Positions 33,215 to 42,556 of a DNA stretch of 64,000 nt are shown here, piece after piece. Each line of letters starts with the position of its first letter. The first letter of the stretch is position 1. The notes under the pieces were generated by a model. The model had not been told where the DNA came from, did not search any database, and was given only the letters and a program-made list of their open reading frames with translations. The translations under genes and the position numbers were made by a program. The stretch is from Paenibacillus turpanensis. GTDB taxonomy: Bacteria; Bacillota; Bacilli; Paenibacillales; YIM-B00363. The DNA lies in assembly GCF_011421635.1 (NCBI RefSeq), contig NZ_WTLI01000012.1, forward strand, positions 106,674-170,673, read 5' to 3'.

Positions 33215-34638
33215 TAGTTCACCTCCTGGTACGATGCATATAGGCTTCGATAGCTCTCGATAAACTTCTCGCGGGTATACCACTGGCGGGCGCGCTGCAG
33301 GGCGTTGCGGCCCATGTCTTCCCGCTGCCTGCGGTTTTTGGCAAGACTCACAATCGCGGCTGCCATTTGATCGTAATGCATGACAGGCACGGTCATGCCC
33401 GCGGGCCCGATGCCGTCGTCATTTCCGTAAAGAAGCTCGCGGCAGCTTCCGACGTCGGTCGTAATACACGGCTTGGCGCAGGCCATCGCCTCCAGGACGG
33501 CAAGCGGCATCCCTTCGCTGACGCTGGACAGCAAAATCATATCCATCCGGGCCAAATATTCTTTGATTTTTACCTCTCCGGTAAAAATAACGTCTCGTAC
33601 CTGCAGGGTTTCGACCAGCTGTGTGCATTCTTGGTAGTATTCTTCGTCTTCGCCCGTAGGGCCCATAATATACAGCTCCGCCTCGGGAACCTCGTGTTTT
33701 ACCAAGGCAAAGCTTTGGATCATCGTTTTGATATCCTTAATCGGCACTACACGTACAATCGCGCCAATTTGCAGCTTGGCATCCTCGCTTTTTGCAGGAG
33801 CCTCGGAGATTTCCCGATAATCGTCCACGCTTACCCCATTCGGGATGATGTCGATTTTCTCAGGCGGGCAGCCGAGTTCAATTTCGATTTCCTTGTTTCG
33901 GTTAAATAACGTAATGACCTGGTCTGCGTAATCGTAAGCACATTCGGAAAGCCGGTAAAAGTACTCAATCCAAAGATCCTTATAATACCCTTTGACCCAT
34001 TCCGCTTTAATAATTTCTTCTTCTCTCTCCCGGGAGTAGATGCCATGCTCTGTCAAAAGGAATGGCTTGTTGTACAAATATTTCGCGTGAGCGGCAATGA
34101 CTCCGGCGTAACCCGTAGATACGCTGTGATAAAGGTCGGCCTGCGGGATTTCGGTACGGATAATCATTAAGAGCGGCAAAATCATCGAACGAACGGTCCA
34201 AAACATTTCGGTAAAAGGGACGTGGGAATAGTTCGTTTCCGTCAAATCCGTTAAGATGTCGAAATAGTCCTTGCTCATCAGGAAATCGGCGGCCGTTCGG
34301 AATTTATCGGAACGAAGCAGCTGAAAGATTTTATCCCAGTGCACGTTGGATTTACCGCCTAGCAGAGACCGGAACGCATTTTGCTGCTCCTCGCTTAACC
34401 GGAACCGGATTCCCGGAGAACCGTTTTCCTGCAGGTAGGCGTCCAGAAACGTTTCCTTTACCTCAACGACATTGGAAGGGAGCGTATACTTAAATTTTCC
34501 GCGCTGCTTTTCCTGCGCGCCGATCGCGAAAATTACAAATTCATGTTCCGGCATTTGGGTAATTAACGTATGGATCCAGCTGGATACCCCGCCGGTAATA
34601 TAAGGGTAGGAGCCTTCCGCGACAATGCAGATTCTCAT
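33214..34638 (-). CDS. pelF: PelF-type GT4 glycosyltransferase
   Basis: A 474-aa cytosolic GT-B enzyme. It starts MRICIVAEGSYPYITGGVSSWIH, the hallmark of PelF. The C-terminal nucleotide-sugar domain has the GT4 E-x7-E motif (SEGMPLAVLEAMACAKPCITTDVG, around residues 377-385) and IIPNGVSVDDY. PelF polymerises the Pel backbone from UDP-HexNAc and works with the PelD/E/G membrane complex. ATG 34638 is preferred to an in-frame GTG at 34647 on start-codon strength; neither has a good ribosome site, and coupling to the preceding gene is likely. Confidence 0.92.
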   Translation of the reverse strand: MRICIVAEGSYPYITGGVSSWIHTLITQMPEHEFVIFAIGAQEKQRGKFKYTLPSNVVEVKETFLDAYLQENGSPGIRFRLSEEQQNAFRSLLGGKSNVHWDKIFQLLRSDKFRTAADFLMSKDYFDILTDLTETNYSHVPFTEMFWTVRSMILPLLMIIRTEIPQADLYHSVSTGYAGVIAAHAKYLYNKPFLLTEHGIYSREREEEIIKAEWVKGYYKDLWIEYFYRLSECAYDYADQVITLFNRNKEIEIELGCPPEKIDIIPNGVSVDDYREISEAPAKSEDAKLQIGAIVRVVPIKDIKTMIQSFALVKHEVPEAELYIMGPTGEDEEYYQECTQLVETLQVRDVIFTGEVKIKEYLARMDMILLSSVSEGMPLAVLEAMACAKPCITTDVGSCRELLYGNDDGIGPAGMTVPVMHYDQMAAAIVSLAKNRRQREDMGRNALQRARQWYTREKFIESYRSLYASYQEVN

Positions 34639-34639
34639 C

Positions 34640-36469
34640 TTATTCACTCAATTCAATCAAGAAATTCGGCTCCAGGGCTTCGACAAGTAAGACGCCATCG
34701 TCGATCTTTTGCACCTGACAGCCGGTCAAATGGGTTATGGTTCGATTTGTCCGCATAATGAATTGCGGTTTTCCCTCAAATGGACTGATCGTCCCTCGAA
34801 TGGTCTTGTTCTGTTTCTCGAGGCGAACCTCGCTGGTCAACGTCTGCATGACATCGATACCGGCTTCGACCGAAGTTCGGGCACGCAGCCAGGGGTATGT
34901 TTGATTCAGCTCGGCCATCATCTCATCGTACTCCTTGTAGAGCTTTTCCCAAGGCAAGCCCTTACTGCGTACCGGGTCGAGCATATCGTCCGGGTGAATA
35001 AAATGGGAGAACGCTCCAAGCGAGGTAATCGCATTGGTGACCTCCCAGTTTGTGAACGCAGATTTGGTATATCCGTCCGTAAACCGCGGCATTTCCAAGA
35101 TGTTGTCCGGCGCAATTTCAAATTCCTGTGAATAGGAAAGACCGGATGCATCCTCTTCATACAAGGAGGAGATTATTTTCAAAGACGGCCACGCCAGCTT
35201 GAGCGCTTCCCGGCCCTCCGGGCTTAACACGTTGGAAGGAGGGACGTAGGAATAGAGCTTATAGCTTGGAAAGCTGCGATCGGCAAAGCGGAGCGATTCC
35301 TTTACCGACTCCGCCATTGCCTCGATGCTCGGCCATGCGTTGTAGCCAAATTCATCCGCGACCTCTTGGCTCAGCTGCAGGGACTGGTGGTTGTAGCCAT
35401 GCAGGCCGATTTCGCCGCCGCTTTTAATGACTTCTCTCCCGTAGGAGATGAGTCCCTTCGTGTCCTCGTCAACCGGGCTCGTGAAAGGCGGCTCGACCTT
35501 GTTGTTATACGTCTGGATGAGGACAGCCGTAAACTTCAAGTTGTGTTTCTTCGCTGCCTTTAACATATCGGGCCACCATACATCCTTAAAAAATGCCGGG
35601 GTATCCCGATTAAATTGGCGAAATATATCTCTGCGCACTCCTTTGGCGATAGGAGCGGGGAAATCGTCAATATACATAACCTTCACGTTGAAAATCGGAT
35701 AAATGAAATCCGGCTCCATCATGCTAATCGTACCGGCAAGAAGTCCTCTATTAATCTTCTCCTCCAGCATCCTGCCATTAAAAACGAAAAATTTTCCGGA
35801 CCCATAAGGAGTGCTCCAAAGCAGCGGCACGCCCTCGGAGGTTTTGGCCAAAATCGTACTTTCTTTGTCGAGCTCTACGGGCATGGAATCATTCTCCAAA
35901 AAACCTTCCTCGATACGCAGACCCTTCGAACCAATCAGCACATTTGAGGTAAGCTCGATGCCTTTCGTAAGGACCATTTCGGATGCGGATACCACACCGA
36001 GCTTCCGGTAGATCCGATAAAAAGCATCGTTTAGGTTAGGGGCCGTAGCGAGAAAAACGGATCCTCCGTTTTCAACGTATGTGGAAAGCCGGTCGAGATC
36101 GTTCAGTTGGTTGAGTTCCTCAATGGATACGATAACAGCTTTGCAGCTGTCGGGTGAGAAGGACGATTGACGCACATCTGTCGATGCCGCCGGTTTTTTC
36201 ATATAATGAAGGACTTTTTCGGCGTTCTTCTGAATTTTGATGCTTTTCTCGTCCTCGCTGTCATAGACTAGGCAGTAGGACAAGCCGTCTGATGCGGCCG
36301 ACTGCACGGCGCGTCTCGCGGTCAGCTCTTCTAGTTGATCGGAGACGGAGCCGTTACGAATAAATTGCAGAATAAATTTCGAATGGGTAATTTGATCGGC
36401 TGCGGCAAGCAAAAGAATGCCCAATAAGATAAAGTATACGCTGCGTTTAAGCTTGATCTTGGACCTCAT
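34640..36469 (-). CDS. DUF2194 / PelA-like polysaccharide deacetylase
   Basis: A 609-aa protein with one N-terminal membrane anchor (about 8-28) and an extracellular body. Residues of about 60-255 resemble the PelA-like Rossmann or glutamine-amidotransferase-like region. The deacetylase half contains VMYIDDFPAP (about 266-273; DD as catalytic base and metal ligand), GLHGYNHQS (metal-binding His pair, about 354) and FSHFIHPDD (about 485-493), as in CE4/PelA and DUF2194 proteins. It should partly deacetylate the exported GalNAc-rich polymer outside the cell. ATG 36469 has GGAGG 6 bases upstream. It overlaps the PelE-like gene by 23 bp. Confidence 0.85.
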   Translation of the reverse strand: MRSKIKLKRSVYFILLGILLLAAADQITHSKFILQFIRNGSVSDQLEELTARRAVQSAASDGLSYCLVYDSEDEKSIKIQKNAEKVLHYMKKPAASTDVRQSSFSPDSCKAVIVSIEELNQLNDLDRLSTYVENGGSVFLATAPNLNDAFYRIYRKLGVVSASEMVLTKGIELTSNVLIGSKGLRIEEGFLENDSMPVELDKESTILAKTSEGVPLLWSTPYGSGKFFVFNGRMLEEKINRGLLAGTISMMEPDFIYPIFNVKVMYIDDFPAPIAKGVRRDIFRQFNRDTPAFFKDVWWPDMLKAAKKHNLKFTAVLIQTYNNKVEPPFTSPVDEDTKGLISYGREVIKSGGEIGLHGYNHQSLQLSQEVADEFGYNAWPSIEAMAESVKESLRFADRSFPSYKLYSYVPPSNVLSPEGREALKLAWPSLKIISSLYEEDASGLSYSQEFEIAPDNILEMPRFTDGYTKSAFTNWEVTNAITSLGAFSHFIHPDDMLDPVRSKGLPWEKLYKEYDEMMAELNQTYPWLRARTSVEAGIDVMQTLTSEVRLEKQNKTIRGTISPFEGKPQFIMRTNRTITHLTGCQVQKIDDGVLLVEALEPNFLIELSE

Positions 36470-37364
36470 GGCGTACCTCCTCTGACCAGAAACGAACGGC
36501 ATTAATTCCTCGATTGGAGAGCCGGACAGGCGATTGCTTCAGATCGGCCAAAACCGCATTAAGCTGGCTGAATGAACGAATAGAATAATAGACCTTTAAT
36601 AAAGCCAAGTAAGCTTCCTCGAGAATGGGGAACTGCTCTAGAAAACGTTTGGCGGTACGTTCCGCCGATGCAAATTCGCCAAGCTCAAGATCGATTTCGA
36701 TTTTTTCCGTATACGCGTCGATCCCGTTCGGAAGGACTTCAATAAGTCTTTCCAGCACGAGGGAATAAGTGTATTGGTGCTTAGTTACCGTGCGTTTGTC
36801 CAAAAAACCGCTGCGGATATAGTTTTTAAGCACATCGGCATAGGAGCGGAGCACATGCGGATTGTTCTTGTCCTCCTCGTATTGGACCGCCAACTCCTGC
36901 AGCGATATGCTGAGCTTCCGCTTGACCTCCATAATGGCGCTGACGGCATAGTGAGAGGTTTCCGTATCGTCGTTGCTGACCGCCATTTTCAGCACTTCCA
37001 AGTATTCCAAAGAGTCCTGCTTGAGAAGATCGATCATCATCCGTCTGCGTGTCGTTAAATCGTTGACAAGCAGCGACTCCTGCAGCGGAACCACATTGAT
37101 TTCCTTCTCAGCCTCCGGCTTTCGGATTATGTCCGAAATATCTTCACCCTGAATAATGGTGTCCAGATACTTCTGCAGCTCTGCTGCCCGGGTTTCGCTG
37201 TCTCGCCGTTTCCCGCGGCGAAACGGCGGAAGAAGGAAGCCGAGACCCGGCAAGGAGGCGACGATCGCGAAACGAATCATAAATTCCTTCCGGTCCTTAC
37301 GGTGCCTAATGCCCAGAATAACGGCGCACAGAATCCAGTAAAGGAATAAAACAAGCTCAAACAT
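36447..37364 (-). CDS. PelE-like membrane protein with TPR-like repeats
   Basis: A 305-aa protein with two membrane helices at the N-terminus (residues 1-20 and 29-47), a short linker and an all-helical TPR-like body (for example FASAERTAKRFLEQFPILEEAYLALLKVYY). This is the layout of PelE, the scaffold that links PelD to PelF. Sequence identity alone would not prove it, but position between the PelD-like and deacetylase genes supports it. ATG 37364, 9 bases after GAGG, overlaps the upstream stop by 8 bp; a start 9 bp earlier has no ribosome-site spacing. Confidence 0.72.
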   Translation of the reverse strand: MFELVLFLYWILCAVILGIRHRKDRKEFMIRFAIVASLPGLGFLLPPFRRGKRRDSETRAAELQKYLDTIIQGEDISDIIRKPEAEKEINVVPLQESLLVNDLTTRRRMMIDLLKQDSLEYLEVLKMAVSNDDTETSHYAVSAIMEVKRKLSISLQELAVQYEEDKNNPHVLRSYADVLKNYIRSGFLDKRTVTKHQYTYSLVLERLIEVLPNGIDAYTEKIEIDLELGEFASAERTAKRFLEQFPILEEAYLALLKVYYSIRSFSQLNAVLADLKQSPVRLSNRGINAVRFWSEEVRHEVQDQA

Positions 37365-39543
37365 AATACTCATCCTCTGCAACGACACGTAAAGAAATGC
37401 CATTTTTCGAGAAGCGGTCCAGCACAAACTGCGCTTCAGTCAAGCTGGAGTTGGACAATAGGACGTAGAGCTCTCCGTCGCTGCCAAGGCCCGTGTAATC
37501 TGTTTCACGAAGCAGGCTTGGAATACGGCTTTTGGATTCCTCGGACAGGGAGGAGGACGTACCGGCCGAGAGAAGAATAAATTCGATGCCGTATCGATTT
37601 TTGGCTGCCTGCTTGCTTTCCACAATGCCGGCAAATACCTCATCCTTCAAAATGCTTGTGCCCTCGATAAAACGTGTGCCGCTGGTCGCTTCCACATATG
37701 AATGAGCACGCGTGAGGGTCGAGGAGATCAAATCGGCTACGATTTTCAACAGATTTTGATAATACATCGTGAAATGCTCGAATTCGATATCATGAAGCTC
37801 GATTACCGCGATCACTTCCCCTTTGCTTAGGACGGGCGCGGCCATCAACGGGATGCCGGCTTCCAGCTTCCGGTTCATAAATACGGTCTGGCTTTTCATG
37901 AGACCACGCAAATAGTCATGATCCTCCACCTTAAGGGATTTATCAATTGGCAGATCGGTGTTGGACCGCGCTACGAGACGAAGGTAGCTCTGGTATTTGT
38001 TCACACTATAAATCGATACCGTTTTTGCCTTCATAATCGATTCCACGACATGAATGGTAGATGTAAAAATATGTTCTGGCTCTAGGCTTTCCAGCTCTTT
38101 AATGACGGAGTAGATTTTACCGAAGCTGTCTCCGTTATTCATAATTTGCTGCTGGAGCTCGGCCTTGACCATTCTTGTATCCTCGTAAACCTCAGATAAG
38201 AAGCTGTACTTATCCTCAAGTACCGTAACTTGATCGGTTTTGGCTTCGAGAAGGCGGTTCTTTCGCTCAGTAGAATAGCCGACAACAAGCCCGATAAAAA
38301 TATACACCGCGAGTTGGAAAAAGAAATCCGTGTCATACAGCAATGAGACGAGTTCGCGGCCATTAATAATGGACTGGTAAGCGGACAGCGCGGTCGACAT
38401 TATCACGGCAATAATGGATTGCTTGCTTCCGTATAAAGCTCCCATGACAATAATGTAAAGCAAACCGAAATCAATAAAATTGTACAGATCATCGTTGAAG
38501 ATACTAGTCAGCCACACTGCTAATAGAAAGGCGATACCATTTTCAAGGTAAGGCTTAAGAGCCGTCATCCATTTGCTCTGCGTTCGAACCGGCTTTGCCG
38601 CTGCGATTCGTTCAGCTGCGGCCGCCTGTTGGCTTTGAAGCATGAACCATTCATAGGTCTTGCGGAGTCCTTCCGTTAAGGAATATTTCGGGACCCAATC
38701 CAGCTCGTGGATAATACGTGAATTGTCCAGAACAGAGCGGTGAATGTCACCTTGACGGCGTTCTGCAAAGGTCGTTTCTACAGGGGAATGAAGCTCTTGA
38801 ATTTCATGGATTAGCTCATTTAGGCTCGTTTCGGAATTGGTCGATAAATTGTACACCCCAGATAAGCTGGAATACGAAGCGCGGTAAATCGCTTCCGCTA
38901 TATCCTCGACAAAAATAAAGTCTCTGCTCTGGCTTCCGTCTCCGTGGATAGTCAGCTTTTGGCCAGAGATGGCCTTTTGCAGGAAGATTGAAATGACACC
39001 GCCCTCGCCGCCGTTTCCTTGTCTTGGCCCGTAGACGTTGGAAAACCGGAAGCAAAGCGTATTAAGTCCGTACATTTCGTTCCACTTGGAGCAGTACGTC
39101 TCGCCGACCCACTTATTAATTCCATAAGGGGAGTAAGGATTGCATACCGCGCTCTCGGGCAGTGGAATTTGCTGCGGTTCGCCGTATACGGCTGCTGAGG
39201 ATGCAAAAATAAATTTACCCGCACCGTGTTTTTTCGAAAGGCTCAGCATGTTGGCGAGTCCGAGCACGTTGGACTGCGCATCCAGCCGGGGATTTTCGAT
39301 CGATGTATGTACATTGGGCTGGGCAGCAAGGTGTATTACCGCATCAAAACGGTTGTTCCGAAACACTTCCTCGCACTTCGGATCTTCTACTGACAGAAGA
39401 TACGACTTATGCTTAAAAGGAACGTTTTCCTTGGCTCCGGAGCTCAGGTTATCGATGATCGTGACCTCATAACCTTCTTTATAAAAACGTTCTGATACAA
39501 AAGACCCAATAAATCCGTACCCACCGGTAATTAAAACTTTCAT
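37357..39543 (-). CDS. PelX-like epimerase fused to a PelD-like c-di-GMP receptor
   Basis: A 728-aa fusion. Residues 1-305 are a UDP-hexose(NAc) 4-epimerase of the SDR family: GGYGFIG, catalytic SSAAVY and YGINK (Tyr140, Lys144). Residues 335-425 hold about four membrane helices. A coiled coil (425-470) is followed by a GAF domain (470-610) and a degenerate GGDEF domain (610-728). In the last, RETD (679-682) matches the c-di-GMP I-site RxxD, and 5 residues later SDGEL (688-692) replaces GGDEF, so it should bind but not make c-di-GMP. PelD-type receptors switch on Pel synthesis. First gene of the operon; GAGG lies 6 bases before the chosen ATG. Confidence 0.88.
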   Translation of the reverse strand: MKVLITGGYGFIGSFVSERFYKEGYEVTIIDNLSSGAKENVPFKHKSYLLSVEDPKCEEVFRNNRFDAVIHLAAQPNVHTSIENPRLDAQSNVLGLANMLSLSKKHGAGKFIFASSAAVYGEPQQIPLPESAVCNPYSPYGINKWVGETYCSKWNEMYGLNTLCFRFSNVYGPRQGNGGEGGVISIFLQKAISGQKLTIHGDGSQSRDFIFVEDIAEAIYRASYSSLSGVYNLSTNSETSLNELIHEIQELHSPVETTFAERRQGDIHRSVLDNSRIIHELDWVPKYSLTEGLRKTYEWFMLQSQQAAAAERIAAAKPVRTQSKWMTALKPYLENGIAFLLAVWLTSIFNDDLYNFIDFGLLYIIVMGALYGSKQSIIAVIMSTALSAYQSIINGRELVSLLYDTDFFFQLAVYIFIGLVVGYSTERKNRLLEAKTDQVTVLEDKYSFLSEVYEDTRMVKAELQQQIMNNGDSFGKIYSVIKELESLEPEHIFTSTIHVVESIMKAKTVSIYSVNKYQSYLRLVARSNTDLPIDKSLKVEDHDYLRGLMKSQTVFMNRKLEAGIPLMAAPVLSKGEVIAVIELHDIEFEHFTMYYQNLLKIVADLISSTLTRAHSYVEATSGTRFIEGTSILKDEVFAGIVESKQAAKNRYGIEFILLSAGTSSSLSEESKSRIPSLLRETDYTGLGSDGELYVLLSNSSLTEAQFVLDRFSKNGISLRVVAEDEYYV

Positions 39544-39555
39544 CCCTTGCCTCAT

Positions 39556-39743
39556 TTCTTTACGAACTATAATTCGACATTTTGTATTATAATATCATAA
39601 ACAAGGCTGAATTTGATAAGAAATTGTGTCAAAAATTACAGAAATCATGCGGTATTATGGAAATATATAATCTATTATACTTGAAAATTGATTTCTGAGT
39701 TCACGCTAGATAATGGAAGCGCAGCCAAAAGGGGATCATGGAT
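39556..39743. promoter_or_regulatory. Divergent AT-rich control region of the Pel-type operon
   Basis: A 188-bp spacer between the divergent operon and the DUF4832 gene, markedly AT-rich. On the minus strand TATAAT lies in GATATTATAATAC, about 40 bp before the operon start, but no good -35 is visible. On the plus strand TATACT (near 39676) precedes the DUF4832 gene. I see no c-di-GMP riboswitch fold. Confidence 0.45.
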
Positions 39744-41141
39744 ATGAGGAAAAAGATAGGTGCTATAGCACTATTTATTGTTTTATGCATTGCTGGATTT
39801 TCACTTCATGAAGTGCTGCTGGCCGACCAAATGGGCAAACGTGTCCATTATTATCCTGCGGAGACCGATGAGGTGCTGAATAACCCCTATATGGGCTTTT
39901 CCGTTGATGCGAAGGAAAAGAATGCTGCTTCACAGCCCTTCCGTCTTGCCCATGCAAATGTAACCTGGCGGCTGCTTGAACCGGAAAAGGGGGAGTACGA
40001 CTTCGCCCAATTCGAGGAAATGATCAATTTACAGTATTGGAAGGAGCGGGACGTTTCCATTGTGTTGCGGCTCCTTCTTGACTATCCACGTGATTATTCC
40101 CATATGGATATCCCGGATTGGCTTTACGAGGAAATTGGCGAGAGCGGGACGTGGTATGAGCTGGAATATGGAAAAGGCTTCAGTCCGGATTATGCCCATC
40201 CCCTGTTGATTCAGTATCACGAGCGTCTTGTTAAAGCGCTGGGAGAGCGTTATAACAATAACCCGCAGATTGCTTTTATCCAGCTGGGCAGCATCGGGCA
40301 TTGGGGAGAATGGCATACCTGGGATGAGGATGACGGGAACAAAATCAAATTTCCGGATGAGGAGATTACCGACCAATATGCCTTGCATTATGTCCGGTAT
40401 TTAAATAACAAATTTTTGCTTATGCGCCGTCCGCATGAGGTTGCATTAAACCATAACATGGGTTTATTTAATGACGCATTCGGCAAAACAGAGTCGACGA
40501 TAGAAGGTTTCCTCGACTGGTACACGAACGGTTATACCTCTTGGCTTACTGGGGAAGAGGAGCCGGCCATGCCGGATTTTTGGGTTCGGTCGCCGAGCGC
40601 GGGCGAATTTTCTCATGAGACCAAATACGTAGAGGATGCAAATATCGAGGAAACGATCCGCCAGGCGAAGCTTACGCACGTAAGCTGGATGGGACCGTAC
40701 GCTCCGTCACGGGAAAAGGCAGGGAGCAGGCTGCAGCATAACATCGACCGTTTTTTGAAAACCGTTGGATACCGTTTCGTGGTGGCGAAGGAGTCGCATG
40801 AGCCAAGTATAAAGGCAGGACAAACGCTGCATATCGAGATGAAGCTGGTGAACCGAGGAGTGGCGCCATTTTATTTTGCCTGGCCGTTGGAGCTTTCTTT
40901 GGTGGATTCAACAGGGAGAATTGCAGCTGCCGGTTTGGGGAAGACGGATGTGCGAAAATGGCTCCCGGGTGAGAATACGGCGAAAGAGACGCTGCAAATT
41001 CCTCATGATCTGGTACCAGGGGTGTATACGGTCCATGTAGCGATTCTCGATCCGGAAACGGGAAAGCCGGGTATTCGATTTGCGACTGCCGGGGGCCGGA
41101 AGGATCTGCGGTATCCTCTTGGTCAGGTTACGGTCAAATAA
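39744..41141 (+). CDS. Secreted DUF4832 glycosidase-like protein
   Basis: A 465-aa exported protein: N-terminal signal or anchor (about 1-25), then a TIM-barrel-like catalytic part of the DUF4874/DUF4832 group. GHWGEWHTWDE near residue 190 looks like a glycosidase acid/base segment, and NPYMGFSVDAKE is the N-terminal family motif. A C-terminal beta-sandwich (about 345-465) follows. No activity is established for the family that I know of. Position divergent from the Pel-type operon suggests it trims or releases that polymer, replacing the hydrolase half of classical PelA; this is inference. ATG 39744 has AAAAGGGG at suitable spacing. Confidence 0.75.
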   Translation: MRKKIGAIALFIVLCIAGFSLHEVLLADQMGKRVHYYPAETDEVLNNPYMGFSVDAKEKNAASQPFRLAHANVTWRLLEPEKGEYDFAQFEEMINLQYWKERDVSIVLRLLLDYPRDYSHMDIPDWLYEEIGESGTWYELEYGKGFSPDYAHPLLIQYHERLVKALGERYNNNPQIAFIQLGSIGHWGEWHTWDEDDGNKIKFPDEEITDQYALHYVRYLNNKFLLMRRPHEVALNHNMGLFNDAFGKTESTIEGFLDWYTNGYTSWLTGEEEPAMPDFWVRSPSAGEFSHETKYVEDANIEETIRQAKLTHVSWMGPYAPSREKAGSRLQHNIDRFLKTVGYRFVVAKESHEPSIKAGQTLHIEMKLVNRGVAPFYFAWPLELSLVDSTGRIAAAGLGKTDVRKWLPGENTAKETLQIPHDLVPGVYTVHVAILDPETGKPGIRFATAGGRKDLRYPLGQVTVK

Positions 41142-41303
41142 GAGTTACACTGCCCAAATTCGCCTGTTGAAGAAATGGTGAAGCGCGGGTTTTGACAGAC
41201 AATGTCGATGCTTAGGAAATTAAAGTAAAAACGGTATTACTGAGTTGAACCCTTCTGGAAAATTGGATATGCTCATGTTCTAACGTGTGAGAAAGGGTGA
41301 GCA

Positions 41304-42386
41304 GTGAGCACATCTATGGAAACAGTTTCTTTGCTTTTAGTCGATGATCTTGCGGAAAACTTATTGGCTTTGGAAGAAGTGCTCGCCGACCCGGGGTACA
41401 GGCTGATATGTGTCCGGTCAGGGCGCGAGGCGTTAAAGCAGGTGCTGCTGCACGATTTTGCTGTCATCATATTAGATGTCCATATGCCGGAAATGGACGG
41501 GTTTGAAACGGCCAAGCTGATCACGAGCCGGAAAAAATCCAAGGATATCCCGATCATTTTTTTAACGGCTAGCGAATATGAAACGGAATACGTTACGAAG
41601 GGCTACGATGTCGGGGCGTTTGATTATATTACGAAGCCTTTTCATCCGGAACAGCTGCGCAAGAAGGTAGAGCGTCTATCGAACCTATACCGTGAAAAAA
41701 TGGCGGTGGAACAAAGGCTGGAGACTGCTCATAGGGAGCAAATAGCGGAAGAACGCTTGCGGGTAGCGGGAGAAATTGCTGTCGGTGTGGCTCACGAAAT
41801 TCGCAATCCGATCACAACGATTCAAGGCTACTTACAGCTGGCGAAACAAACAGGGCGTCAGATTGACGACGATAAAATTGCACTTATGATGGAAGAACTG
41901 AAACAGACCAATTCGTTCTTAGCGAACTTTATCCAGCTTGCTCCGAACAAACGGTTGAATAAACAGCCCCTGACCCTGAATGGGCTGGTTGAACAAAAGT
42001 TTCCGGAAATCTTGCGGAAGGCGCTCGATATGGGATTGAATGCAAAATTTCTTCCCGGGAATTGCGGAAGCTTGGAGGCGGACGAGCAGGAGCTGTCCAT
42101 GCTGCTGGAGCAGCTGACGAGCAACGCGATGGAAGCCATGTCGGAGGGAACCGTGACGATTCGCACCTATATGGCCGGATTGGATCATGTGCTTGCCGTC
42201 AGGGATGAAGGCTGCGGACTATCCGGGGATGCCGTAGAGAAGCTGGGTACGCCTTTTTACACGACTAAGGAAGATCGAAGAGGGCTGGGTATGGCGATTT
42301 GTTTCGGTATCGTCGATCGGCATGGCGGGCGAATCCACGTAAGTTCGAGTGAGAAAGGAACGGAATTTCTCGTGTTCCTAAGGTAA
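41304..42386 (+). CDS. Cytosolic hybrid: receiver domain plus histidine kinase
   Basis: A 360-aa protein with no membrane segment. The N-terminal receiver has acidic D14/D15, phospho-acceptor Asp58 (VIILDVHMPEMDG) and Lys111 (YITKPF). A coiled linker leads to HisKA with VAHEIRNPITTIQGYL (His164) and an ATPase domain with LEQLTSNAMEAM, VRDEGCGLSGD, GLGMAICFGIVDRHGG. The inverted order (receiver first) suggests another kinase controls this kinase. GTG 41304 with AAGGGTGA is chosen; ATG 41316 is possible. No partner regulator is adjacent. A link to the Pel locus is possible but unproved. Confidence 0.87.
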   Translation: MSTSMETVSLLLVDDLAENLLALEEVLADPGYRLICVRSGREALKQVLLHDFAVIILDVHMPEMDGFETAKLITSRKKSKDIPIIFLTASEYETEYVTKGYDVGAFDYITKPFHPEQLRKKVERLSNLYREKMAVEQRLETAHREQIAEERLRVAGEIAVGVAHEIRNPITTIQGYLQLAKQTGRQIDDDKIALMMEELKQTNSFLANFIQLAPNKRLNKQPLTLNGLVEQKFPEILRKALDMGLNAKFLPGNCGSLEADEQELSMLLEQLTSNAMEAMSEGTVTIRTYMAGLDHVLAVRDEGCGLSGDAVEKLGTPFYTTKEDRRGLGMAICFGIVDRHGGRIHVSSSEKGTEFLVFLR

Positions 42387-42431
42387 TAAAGCATACCCAA
42401 AGAGAAGAATGCGGAAGTTAGGGAGAATGGA

Positions 42432-42468
42432 ATGGGTCAATCACTGATGTGGTTGGCCCTTCTTGCTG
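42432..42468 (+). terminator. Probable terminator after the hybrid kinase
   Basis: GGGTCAA pairs with TTGGCCC (one G-U) around a 12-base loop, followed by TTCTTGCT. Moderate quality. Confidence 0.5.
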
Positions 42469-42556
42469 TATACGGAACTCTCAAGCATATTTAATACTAG
42501 GCGAAATGAACGGCTGAGTTGTAAAATAAAGGGACTAAAACGTAGGAGGCTTTCCG

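Noticed and set aside
39556..39743. c-di-GMP riboswitch before the Pel-type operon
   Set aside because: The region is only 188 bp, very AT-rich, and I could not find the paired stems and tetraloop receptor of the GEMM class.
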